Source: a bacterium
GTDB lineage: Bacteria; Bacillota_A; Clostridia; Lachnospirales; Lachnospiraceae
Length of the DNA stretch: 64,000 nt
Direction: 5' to 3'
Assembly (NCBI GenBank): GCA_004562915.1
Contig: SFQZ01000002.1
Span: forward strand, 1-64,000
Position 1 is the stretch's first letter; every line of letters begins with the position of its first letter. The translations under genes were made by a program, and so were the position numbers. Of this stretch, positions 1-8,700 are shown piece by piece. Under the pieces are notes generated by a model. That model saw only the letters and a program-made list of their open reading frames with translations, was not told the DNA's origin and searched no databases.

Positions 1-28
1 TCTTTTTCTTTTTAAAAGATAAATTTCA

Positions 29-64
29 GGGGCAGATGTGATCCGCATGGATCACATCTGCCCC
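29..64 (-). terminator. Candidate terminator after purC
   Basis: A perfect 15-bp inverted repeat (GGGGCAGATGTGATC and its complement) with a 6-nt loop lies just past the purC stop on the minus strand. The bases after the stem on that strand are T-rich but not a clean T run, so termination strength is uncertain. Confidence 0.6.
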
Positions 65-125
65 TGTGTAGAACTATCTATTTCCCGACAGCCCCTTTTG
101 GATTGTGTCACAGGATTATGGAAGA

Positions 126-989
126 TTACTGAAGTTTTTCGCCTGTCAGCATCTCATAGCTCTGCAGATATTTTTCAATTGTTTTTTCTACGATCTCATC
201 CGGCAGTGTCCAGTCGTTGTCCGGATTTGCTTTCAGCCAGTCACGGGCGAACTGTTTATCGAAGGATGGCTGTCCATGACCTGGTTCATATCCGTCAGCC
301 GGCCAGAAACGGGAGCTGTCTGGTGTCAGCATCTCGTCACCGATTACGATGTTGCCTTCTTCGTCCAGACCAAACTCAAATTTGGTATCTGCGATGATGA
401 TCCCGCGTGTCAGAGCATAGTCTGCACATTTTTTATAAAGTGCAATGGTACAGTCACGAAGTTTGGTAGCGTATTCTTCTCCTTTGCCCGGGAAATATTT
501 TTCCAGATGAGCAATACTTTGTTCAAAAGAAATGTTTTCATCGTGATCGCCGATTTCTGCTTTTGTGGAAGGAGTATAGATTGGTTCCGGCAGTTTGTCG
601 GATTCTTTCAGACCTTCCGGAAGTTTGATTCCACATACGGTACCGTTTTCCTTATAACTTGCCCAGCCGCTACCTGTGATGTAACCACGGACGATACATT
701 CAATCGGAAGCATATTCAGCTTTTTACACATCATGCTGTTGCCGTCAAACTGCGGCTGCTGGAAAAATTCCGGCATATCCTTAACATCAGTAGAAATCAT
801 GTGGTTGGGAAGGATATCTTTTGTCAGTTCAAACCAGAACTTGGACATCTGAGTCAGGACAGTTCCTTTTTTGGTTACAATATTTTTCAGAATCACATCA
901 AAACAACTGATGCGGTCTGTAGCAACCATGATCAGGCTGTCGCCATTATCATAAATCTCACGTACTTTACCTTCTTTGATGGGTTTCAT
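126..989 (-). CDS. purC: Phosphoribosylaminoimidazole-succinocarboxamide synthase (SAICAR synthetase)
   Basis: PurC joins aspartate to CAIR using ATP, giving SAICAR in purine synthesis in the cytosol. The 287-residue product has the family start (MKPIKEGKVREIY) and the conserved segments IECIVRGYITGSGW and DTKFEFG. I chose the ATG at 989 because AGCGAGGTG precedes it and family similarity begins there; an upstream start would add 26 unrelated residues. The size is in the usual range for the longer PurC form. No other purine synthesis gene is next to it in the window, so it appears to be a single-gene unit ending at a hairpin. The identification is secure. Confidence 0.96.
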   Translation of the reverse strand: MKPIKEGKVREIYDNGDSLIMVATDRISCFDVILKNIVTKKGTVLTQMSKFWFELTKDILPNHMISTDVKDMPEFFQQPQFDGNSMMCKKLNMLPIECIVRGYITGSGWASYKENGTVCGIKLPEGLKESDKLPEPIYTPSTKAEIGDHDENISFEQSIAHLEKYFPGKGEEYATKLRDCTIALYKKCADYALTRGIIIADTKFEFGLDEEGNIVIGDEMLTPDSSRFWPADGYEPGHGQPSFDKQFARDWLKANPDNDWTLPDEIVEKTIEKYLQSYEMLTGEKLQ

Positions 990-1195
990 TTTATACACCT
1001 CGCTAAATGATTTAAAAATGTTTCCATATAATAGATAAACAGATTTTGGCATAAAAAGCAATGGCAATTTATGATTTTATAAAAAAATTTGATTATTTCA
1101 GGGCGCTGGATGATCAGACATGGTGAGAAAACTGGAGTAAAACATGAGAATATTCTGAAAAAATAAAAATAAATAAAAAATATTTGGAAATATAC

Positions 1196-1224
1196 TTGAC
1201 AAAATTTAAAAAGTGAGATATGAT
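1196..1224 (+). promoter_or_regulatory. Strong sigma-A promoter for the micro-ORF leader
   Basis: TTGACA at 1196-1201, a 17-nt spacer, and TATGAT at 1219-1224. Transcription should start near 1231 and run into the leader RNA and its terminator. Confidence 0.8.
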
Positions 1225-1230
1225 ATAACC

Positions 1231-1491
1231 ATCAAAAAACAAAAGACATACAAAATAAAAAAAGGGAGGACAGTCCAATGGCATAGTTAATCAATCTCAA
1301 ATAATCAAGAAAATCTCCAAAAGGAGTTTACCATAGATGTAACAAAAAGGAGGAGATTTTAATGAAAGGCAGAGATCCATAGTGGACAGACCTACAATTT
1401 CATAGAACAGGAGGTTATATAGTGAAACTTACGATTATTCATTAAAAGGGCTATCTGATAGAAAAGAAAATCAGATAGCCCTAATTTTTTG
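1231..1491 (+). ncRNA. Leader or small RNA with four SD-led micro-ORFs
   Basis: The stretch between purC and the HAD gene holds a short transcription unit from a near-consensus promoter to an intrinsic terminator. Inside are four start sites, each with a good Shine-Dalgarno site, that stop almost at once: 1278-1286 (M-A), 1337-1342 (AUG directly followed by UAA), 1362-1382 (MKGRDP) and 1422-1445 (MKLTIIH, GUG start). AAAATCTCC at 1310-1318 is complementary to GGAGATTTT at 1352-1360, so the third ribosome site can be hidden in a hairpin. I do not recognise a known RNA family. It could be an attenuation leader for the downstream gene, a free-standing small RNA, or the remains of a lost gene. 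Confidence 0.5.
1448..1490 (+). terminator. Intrinsic terminator of the micro-ORF leader
   Basis: An 11-bp perfect stem (GGGCTATCTGA and complement) with a 12-nt loop is followed by TAATTTTTT. It lies between the leader and the HAD gene, so it could act as an attenuator for that gene. Confidence 0.85.
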
Positions 1492-1588
1492 TCGTTCAAA
1501 AAGATCTGTGGATTTCAATGGATAAAAAGGAGTGATTGCTGGTGTTTTTTATCAGTTTGTGATATCCTACATCCATGGAGGTAGGAAT

Positions 1589-2377
1589 ATGTCAGTAAGA
1601 AAAGCGGCCTTTTTTGATATTGATGGCACGCTGTGGAACACAAAGAATGAAATTCCCGAAAGTACGATAAAAGCCATACGCCTACTTCGTAAGAACGGGA
1701 ATCTGGCTTTTTTGTGCAGCGGACGAAGCAGAGCATATATACAGAATCCGAAGTTATTTGAGATTGGTTTTGACGGTGTGGTATCCGGGTGTGGGACTAT
1801 GATTGAATATAGTGGAAATACTTTATTTTATAAGAAGCTGGAAACAGAGCTTGTGGAGCACACGATTCATGTGGTGAGAAACCATGGTTTCCGGCCAATC
1901 CTTGAGGGAAGAGAATTTCTATATCTGGATGAAGCAGAGTTTGCACAGAATTATTATGGAAAAAAATTGAAAGCAGAGATGGAGGATCATCTTTTATCCA
2001 TAGCCGGTGAATGGGGAAAATGAGAGATTTCCAAGTTGACCTGTGTTACGGATCAGGGAGACTGGGGAACGTGTGTACCGGAGTTGGAAGTGTACTATGA
2101 TTTTATGATACATCGACCGACGGTTGTGGAAGCTGTGCCGAAAGGGTATCATAAAGGAACGGGAATTAAAAAGGTATGTGAATTTCTGGATATAGATGTT
2201 GCAGATACCTTTGCGTTTGGGGATAGTGCCAATGATATCGGCATGCTTCGGACAGCAGGCGTCGGTGTGGTTATGGGAAATGGTTCGGATGAAGCGAAAG
2301 CAGAAGCCGATTATGTGACGGATTCCCTGATGGATGATGGGATATGGAATGCGTGCAGGCATTTTGAATTGATATAA
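1589..2377 (+). pseudogene. HAD-superfamily (Cof-type) phosphatase, interrupted by an in-frame TGA
   Basis: The frame encodes a Cof-like HAD-IIB hydrolase. Such proteins dephosphorylate sugar phosphates or related small molecules. Motif I is FFDIDGTLW near residue 10, motif II is CSGRS, and the C-terminal metal-binding motif is GDSANDIGM. The ATG at 1589 follows GGAGG by about 8 nt. A TGA at 2021-2023 cuts the protein at residue 144, yet the same frame continues with normal family sequence to a stop at 2377, giving 262 codons in all. A TGG-to-TGA change is the simplest explanation. The first part lacks the C-terminal catalytic half, so activity is unlikely. I see nothing suggesting selenocysteine insertion. 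Confidence 0.85.
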
Positions 2378-2422
2378 GGGTCACAATGATGCTGTTTTGC
2401 AGTGTGTTAGGAGAAGATTGGC

Positions 2423-3418
2423 ATGAAACGAGTTTCTCTGGAAAAGTTATTATTTTCAAAAACTGAATTTTTATATGAGCAACAATATCAGTACGTGATG
2501 GAACTTCTGGAAGAAAGGAAAATCCGTCCGGTTCTGGCATCGGGCACCAATGGAAAGAAGCCCGCACTTTACCGTGAGTACTGGATTTTGGAAGAAAAAA
2601 AGAATTATTATGTATTGGAAGAGGAGTTGAATTATGAGATTACTCCTCTGATTTCTGTGGATTATTATCGGGCTCATCTGGATATTTATGAAAAGGACAG
2701 GCAATGGGTTCTTCTTCTGAATGACTTCCTGAAAAATAAAAAGGAAAGTTTGAATTATCCGGAATCTCTGAATGAACGGAGTTTTGAAATATGGAGAAGA
2801 GAAAAATTTCTTTCGAAAGAGCAGGGAAAAAAGATACTCAAACGCTGCGGGTTAAATGAAGAATTTTTGAATGTATATCGTACTACAGAACCTCTTGCTT
2901 ATTATTCTCATACAAGAGTTGTACCGCAAAATCTGTTGATTTTGGAAAATAAGGATACGTTTTACAGTATGCGGAGACATCTTCTGGAAGGAAATGACAA
3001 GATTTTGGGAGTAACTGTGGGAACCTTGGTTTACGGAGCAGGAAAAGGGATTCTCCGATCATTTCAGGATTTTGATTTTTGCGTGGAGCCGTATATGAAA
3101 GCCGGTGAAAACAGGATTTATTATTTTGGCGATCTGGATTATGAGGGAATCGGAATCTATGAAAGTTTGGCCGAACTGTTTGCCGAACGATGGGAAATCG
3201 TTCCCTTCCTTCCGGCATATGAGGCCATGATGGAAAAAGCTGCTTCCATGGATAAAATGCAGTGGGAGCGACTTCCAGATACAAAAACCGGGCAGAATCG
3301 AAATAACAGAGGATTGTTCTTTTCCTATTTTGATAAACAGCAGACAGAGAAGATGAAAGACATTCTGGAAAAAGATAAATATATTCCGCAGGAAATTCTT
3401 AACATTTCAGATCTATAA
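2423..3418 (+). CDS. jetD: Wadjet defence nuclease subunit JetD (Toprim-type)
   Basis: JetD is the Toprim-fold nuclease subunit of Wadjet systems, which recognise and cut small circular DNA such as plasmids. This 331-residue protein has the Toprim DxD signature in FGDLDYEGIGIYESL near residue 233, and a candidate catalytic glutamate in LILENKDTF near residue 175. The N-terminal half (rich in charged residues) fits the DUF3322/DUF2220-type arm domain. It opens a same-strand operon with jetA, jetB and jetC, which makes the assignment strong. Only 45 bp separate it from the broken HAD gene and no clear promoter is visible in that gap, so transcription may come from upstream. The D-A-B-C order differs from the A-B-C-D order of the well-studied type I loci. 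Confidence 0.85.
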   Translation: MKRVSLEKLLFSKTEFLYEQQYQYVMELLEERKIRPVLASGTNGKKPALYREYWILEEKKNYYVLEEELNYEITPLISVDYYRAHLDIYEKDRQWVLLLNDFLKNKKESLNYPESLNERSFEIWRREKFLSKEQGKKILKRCGLNEEFLNVYRTTEPLAYYSHTRVVPQNLLILENKDTFYSMRRHLLEGNDKILGVTVGTLVYGAGKGILRSFQDFDFCVEPYMKAGENRIYYFGDLDYEGIGIYESLAELFAERWEIVPFLPAYEAMMEKAASMDKMQWERLPDTKTGQNRNNRGLFFSYFDKQQTEKMKDILEKDKYIPQEILNISDL

Positions 3419-3441
3419 TAAAAACAAAACGGGAGCTAAAA

Positions 3442-5005
3442 ATGCAATATGAATTTTTGAAAAATTTCCCTAAGAGAATGAAAACAGTAGGGCTTTATGC
3501 CATACTCATTCAAAGCAGCATCCAGAAGCAGACCTGGAAACAGTACGGGCTTTTAAAAACGGATGAGCAGTTGAATATGGTATTTGCAGTAATGCTATAT
3601 ATTATGGAGCAGTCTCTGAAAGAGGAGAGCTGTACCATGGATGATATTGGTGCTTATATCGATAATATCAATGTGCAGTACTTCCGAAAAAATATGACCT
3701 ATGATGACTGCAGAAAGCTGGGAGACTTTATTGTTAATGTAATTCTTTCCAATGAGGGAAGAGCTATGTATTTTGATGGATATGATTTTGACCAGAATGC
3801 ATATCATATTATGCATATCAGTTATGTGGCAAATAAGATCGTTTATATTGATCAGGAATTAAAACGGACTTCCTATTACCTGACGGATGATGGGTACAAT
3901 CTTCTTCTGGGAACACTGGAAATAGAAAATAATATGAAGCTGACTATTCACGAGATGATTTTTCAGATGCATCTGGAGAAGCAGAGTTATGATAAGGCAG
4001 TAGATGAGATTAAAAATGTTTTTAATCTGATGCGGATACAGCTGCAGAAAATTCAGGAAGCTATGGGAAAGATCCGACGAAATGCACTTAGTTATTCCGT
4101 GAAAGATTATGAGGATATTCTTCTGGAAAATCTGGATACCATCAGCGATACAAGACAGAAATTTCAGAATTATCGAGAAATGGTAAAGAGCAGGGCAAGA
4201 GAACTGGAAGAAGCCAATATCAATGTGAAAAGGCTCAGTGAAAAGGAAGAGGAAAAACTGAACCATCTGAGGGAGATCGAGTGGTATCTGAACCGTACCA
4301 TTGATGAACACCAGAAAATACTGAACAGTCATTTTGATCTGAAAGCCCTTTATACAAAGGAACTGGAACAATTGACGCAGATGTCTCTGATTAAACGTTT
4401 TCCTTTGAGGACAGAGTTGTATGATAAGATTCTGGAAAATGCGTCTGCCATGGAAAATCTGGATTTATTTTTAAGACCTCTTTTTAATCGTGACACAGAA
4501 AAAATATATAATCTAAATAAAGCATTTGAGCTTCAGCGTCCGGTGAGAAAAAAAGAGGAAGAAGGAGCGAATCCTCAGGGAGAAGCTGAAAAAGTATGAA
4601 GAAAGCCTACATTGTATTCTGAAGTACGCCTTGCGGTCAGGAGAAATATCTTTACAGGAGATTTGTGCGCAGGCTGGAGAAGAAGAAAGAACCAGGCTGA
4701 TTCCGAATGTGGAGATTTTCAAGGAAATCATGGTGGAACTGATCAGAAATCGAGAGATTGATATAGAGGCACTTCAAAAAGAACAAAGTGAATATATTCA
4801 GGACAGGCCGGGGGAATTCCAGCTTAACGAGATGTTACTGCAGCTCATTGAGGAATATCCGGAAAACAGAAGGATTAAAAGAATTGAAACTTATAGGGTA
4901 CCGGATCATAGTACGGTTATCTTTGAAAATATAGAGGATGAGAATGGAAGAAAGAAGAGTATCCGGTGTTCCAATGTGCTGATCCGGATTATACAGGAGG
5001 AATAG
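3442..5005 (+). pseudogene. jetA: Wadjet kleisin-like subunit JetA, split by a frameshift at an A7 run
   Basis: JetA is the kleisin-like subunit that bridges the JetC heads. The first part (3442-4599, 385 residues) is helical with a long coiled coil at about residues 180-300. It ends soon after an A7 tract at 4548-4554. The next frame then stays open from 4547 to 5005 and reads as a helical, winged-helix-like C-terminal domain (segment LKKYEESLHCILKYALRSG onward) with no good start codon of its own. Removing one A would give a single protein of about 520 residues. I infer one gene disrupted by homopolymer slippage; transcriptional slippage, phase variation, a fixed mutation or a sequencing error are all possible. 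The family assignment rests on operon position and overall architecture. Confidence 0.75.
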
Positions 5006-5007
5006 AG

Positions 5008-5724
5008 ATGGCATATGAGCTAGATGAAATCAGAATCAGTCAGGAAATCTTTTATTATTTGCTGGAACACCATGAGCTTCGGGAGGAAGAAGAGGAACGG
5101 ATGTATCGGGCTTACACAGAGAGGGAAGAAATTCAGAATCTGGTGAAATCTCAGGGAGAGATTGCCGACAGCAGTATTGAGAGATATGGAAACGTGATTT
5201 ATCTGATTCCGAAAGAGGATAATAGTTTTTTGGGTTTTTCGAAGGCACAGTTAAAAGCGGTGCTCTGCAGATCCAATGCCACAGACAAGGATTATTATCT
5301 GTCACAGTTTGTTATTCTGACACTTTTGGTAGAATTTTATGACGGACAGGGAAGCAGCAGCAAAGCCAGAGAATACATGCGGGTGGGAGAACTGCAGAAC
5401 TGTATTTCTGAACGTTTGAAGGAAGGTGCCCAAAATGTGGGGGAAACGGATGAAGAAACCAGTGGTATCGCATTTTCCAATATGCTGGAAGTATACGAAG
5501 CTCTAAAATCCGATGAGAAAGGTTCCAGAGCAAGAACCACAAAGGAGGGATTCTTGCATTATATTCTGATTTTCCTCCAGAAACAGGGATTGATTGAATA
5601 TGTGGAGCAGGATGAGATGATCAAGACTACAAAAAAACTGGACAATTATATGGACTGGAATCTGCTGAACCAGAATAATTACCGAAGGGTACTCCGGGTG
5701 CTGGGGGTGAAAGAAGATGAGTAA
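5008..5724 (+). CDS. jetB: Wadjet subunit JetB (KITE-like, winged-helix)
   Basis: JetB is the KITE-type partner that binds the kleisin in the SMC-like complex. The 238-residue protein starts at the ATG at 5008 behind CAGGAGG, two bases after the jetA frame ends, and its end overlaps jetC by 8 nt, so the three are translationally coupled. It has a helical N-terminal part, a central segment (SQFVILTLLVEFYDG) and a C-terminal winged-helix-like segment ending LNQNNYRRVLRVLGV. It looks like the DUF4194/DUF6063 group found next to JetC genes. The role comes mainly from position between jetA and jetC, so the exact family label is less certain than for jetC or jetD. Confidence 0.7.
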   Translation: MAYELDEIRISQEIFYYLLEHHELREEEEERMYRAYTEREEIQNLVKSQGEIADSSIERYGNVIYLIPKEDNSFLGFSKAQLKAVLCRSNATDKDYYLSQFVILTLLVEFYDGQGSSSKAREYMRVGELQNCISERLKEGAQNVGETDEETSGIAFSNMLEVYEALKSDEKGSRARTTKEGFLHYILIFLQKQGLIEYVEQDEMIKTTKKLDNYMDWNLLNQNNYRRVLRVLGVKEDE

Positions 5725-8700
5725 AATCAATGCCGTCAGGCTGATTAATGTAAATTATAATAACAATGCGATCCGCATTAGTGACGAGTGTTTTCATTTT
5801 AACGGAGAAAGTACGCTGGTGTCTCTGAGAAACGGTGGGGGCAAGTCTGTTCTGGTACAGATGATGATGGCACCTTTTGTTCATAAAAGATACCGGGATG
5901 CGAAGGATCGTCCCTTTGAGAGTTATTTTACGACCAATAAGCCGTCCTTTATTCTGGTGGAATGGGTGCTGGATCAGAGAGCGGGATATGTGATGACCGG
6001 TATGATGGTCAGAAGAAATCAGGATACCGGAGAGGGCAATACAGACAGCCTGGAAATGGTTAATTTTGTAAGTGAGTACAGGGAACCCTGTGTACAGGAT
6101 ATTCATCATCTTCCGGTGGTGGAAAAAGGAAAGAAAGAGATGATTCTGAAGAATTTTTCCGCCTGCAGACAGATGTTTGAAATGTATAAAAAAGACCGTT
6201 CCATGCAGTTCTTTTACTATGACATGAATAATTCTGCGCAGTCCCGCCAGTATTTTGACAAACTGATGGAGTATCAGATCAATTATAAGGAATGGGAAAC
6301 CATCATAAAGAAGGTGAACCTGAAAGAATCCGGGCTTTCTGAACTGTTTTCGGACTGTCGGGATGAAAAGGGGCTGGTGGAAAAATGGTTTCTGGATGCG
6401 GTGGAAAACAAATTGAATAAGGGAAAGAACCGTATGAAAGAATTTCAGGTGATACTGGAAAAATATGCAGGTCAGTATAAAGACAACCAGTCGAAAATTA
6501 AGCGTCGTGATATTATTCGTGTGTTTGAGGAAGAGGCAGTACGGATTCGGGAAAAAGCGGAATATTATCAGGCGACCGATGAAAAAGAGAAAATGCAGGA
6601 AAATCAGGTAGCCTGTTTTATAAAGGAATTGGATATTCTTCGTGACCGTACGGAACATGAGCATCAGAAGGTGATGGAGCACGTTGAGACCATTCACGAA
6701 GCTATAGCCAGGGTAGAATATGAAAAGCTGTCCAGTGAGGTATACGAACTGAAAGACCAGATGAATTATCATACCGGCAATCGTGATATGATTGAGATGG
6801 AAAAAGACAATCTGGAACGGGAGGCTGAAAAGGCAGAGGAATTCCTGCATCTTTTAGCGTGTGCAAAACAGCAGGAGTCTGTAGATAGTGAAAAAGAAGA
6901 ATTGGAACTTCTCCGTCAGAAATTGCTTGTTATACAGAAAAAAGAGGAAGAACTGGAACCGGAGAGAAATGCTCTGGGTAAAAAACTGCGGAATTATTAT
7001 GAGTATAAACTGCAGGAAAATGATATTATGACAGAGAAAAATCGGGAAAATCAGCAGAAGGTAACCGATCAGATCAGTGAACTTCAGAGAAAGTCAACCG
7101 AACTTGAACAACAAATCCGGAAAGCTGCGGGGGAAGAAGGAGGACTGAAAAGCAAGGTACAGATTTATGACCGCCAGGAAGAGACATATCATACAAGATA
7201 TCAGGAAGAGTTTGTCCGTAATATTCTGGGTGAGTATGAACCGGGAACTCTGGAAATTCTTCGAAAAACTTACGATCAACAAATGGAAGAAACTGTGAGG
7301 GAAAGAATCCGGAAAAAGAAACAGAAGGAAAACGGTCAGGAAAATCTGAGACGGTTGGAGCGGACACTGGAGGATATACGGGCAGATTTGATCCGTAATA
7401 GGATGGAAAAAGAAAAGCAGGATGAAATTGGAAAGATATATGAAGAAGAATTGAATGCCCGCAGGGTGATTCTGAAATACCTGAATCTGGATGAAAAAGA
7501 GATTTTTCATACGGAGACGATACTTCGGGCTTCGGAAAGAAAACGCCTGGAGATAGAAGAAATTCGAAGAAATCTGGAAAAAGAGGAGGATGTGCTGCAG
7601 AAAGAATATCGCAGACTGACACAGGGGAAGACAATGGAGATTCCGGAAGAACTGGAAGCTGAGATCTCCGGTTTGGGAATTCATCTTGTTTATGGTATGG
7701 AATGGCTGCAGAAAAACGGGTATAGTGAGGAGCAGAACCGGGGACTGGTACGTCAACATCCGTTTCTTCCGTATGCCCTGATCCTTTCAAAACGGGATCT
7801 TGAAAAGCTTAAACGAAGCGAAAACGGAAGTTATACATCTTTTCCGATTCCGATTGTGATTCGGGAGGAACTTGCCGTAATAAAGCCGGAAAACACAGGG
7901 AATATTGTATCTCTGGCGGGCATCAGCTTTTATGTATTATTCAATGAAAATCTTCTGAATGAAGAAAAACTGCGGCTTCTTATCCTGGAAAAAGAACAGC
8001 AGATTGACAGGAAGAAAGATGCAATTGCGGTAAGGAAGAAAGAGTACGAAGAATACTTTAGAAGACAGGAAGTAATAGAAAATCAAAAAGTTACCGGTGA
8101 ATTGTATGAGAAAAATCATCAGTTGATAAAAGATCTGATACAAAAAACAGAAGAACTGGAGGACAATCTGAGAACAGTTTCAGAAGAATATACGCAGCTA
8201 AATGACCAGTTGGAGATTCTTGATAAAGAAATCCAGACTTTGAAAGAACAGACGGAATATCAAAAACGCCGATTGGAGGATTTTGAGAGACTGACTGCAG
8301 ATTATGAAGCGTATCTGGAGAATCGAAGAGAGTTGGAACAGTGCCGAAAACAGGCGATAAGATTTCAGGAACAGAAAGATCTGGTGCAAAATCAGCTGGA
8401 AAAACAGAGGGGATACCTGCGAACTCTGGAAACTGCCCATGATGTACTGGAACTGGAAAAACAGGATTTTCAAGGTCATTGTCTGATTTATGAAAAATAT
8501 GAACGATTGGATTTGGATGGAGAAATGTTGAGTGCAGAAGAAGCACAGACATTGGAGCTTCGGTATACTGCTGTTACAGAAAAGATGTCCACAGAAATAC
8601 AGGAACTGGAAAAACAAGAAAGACGAGCAACAGAAAGATATAAAGAAGCTGGGGAAGAACTCATTTATCTCCAGAAAAAGTACCGCCTTTTGTCAGGCGC

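Noticed and set aside
105..1010. Plus-strand open frame of about 300 codons opposite purC
   Set aside because: purC on the minus strand is certain and explains the openness of the complement.
2021..2023. TGA in the HAD gene as a selenocysteine codon
   Set aside because: No stem-loop of the bacterial SECIS type directly follows, HAD phosphatases do not use selenocysteine, and a TGG-to-TGA change is simpler.
4548..4554. Programmed -1 ribosomal frameshift at the A7 run in jetA
   Set aside because: The downstream frame needs +1 (or -2), so a normal A-AAA-AAG -1 slip would enter the wrong frame. Transcriptional slippage or a mutation fits better.
5627..6850. Long minus-strand open frame of about 400 codons under jetC
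   Set aside because: It is rich in Phe, Leu, Ile and His in the way expected of the complement of a Lys/Glu-rich coiled-coil gene, has no ribosome site, and matches no family.
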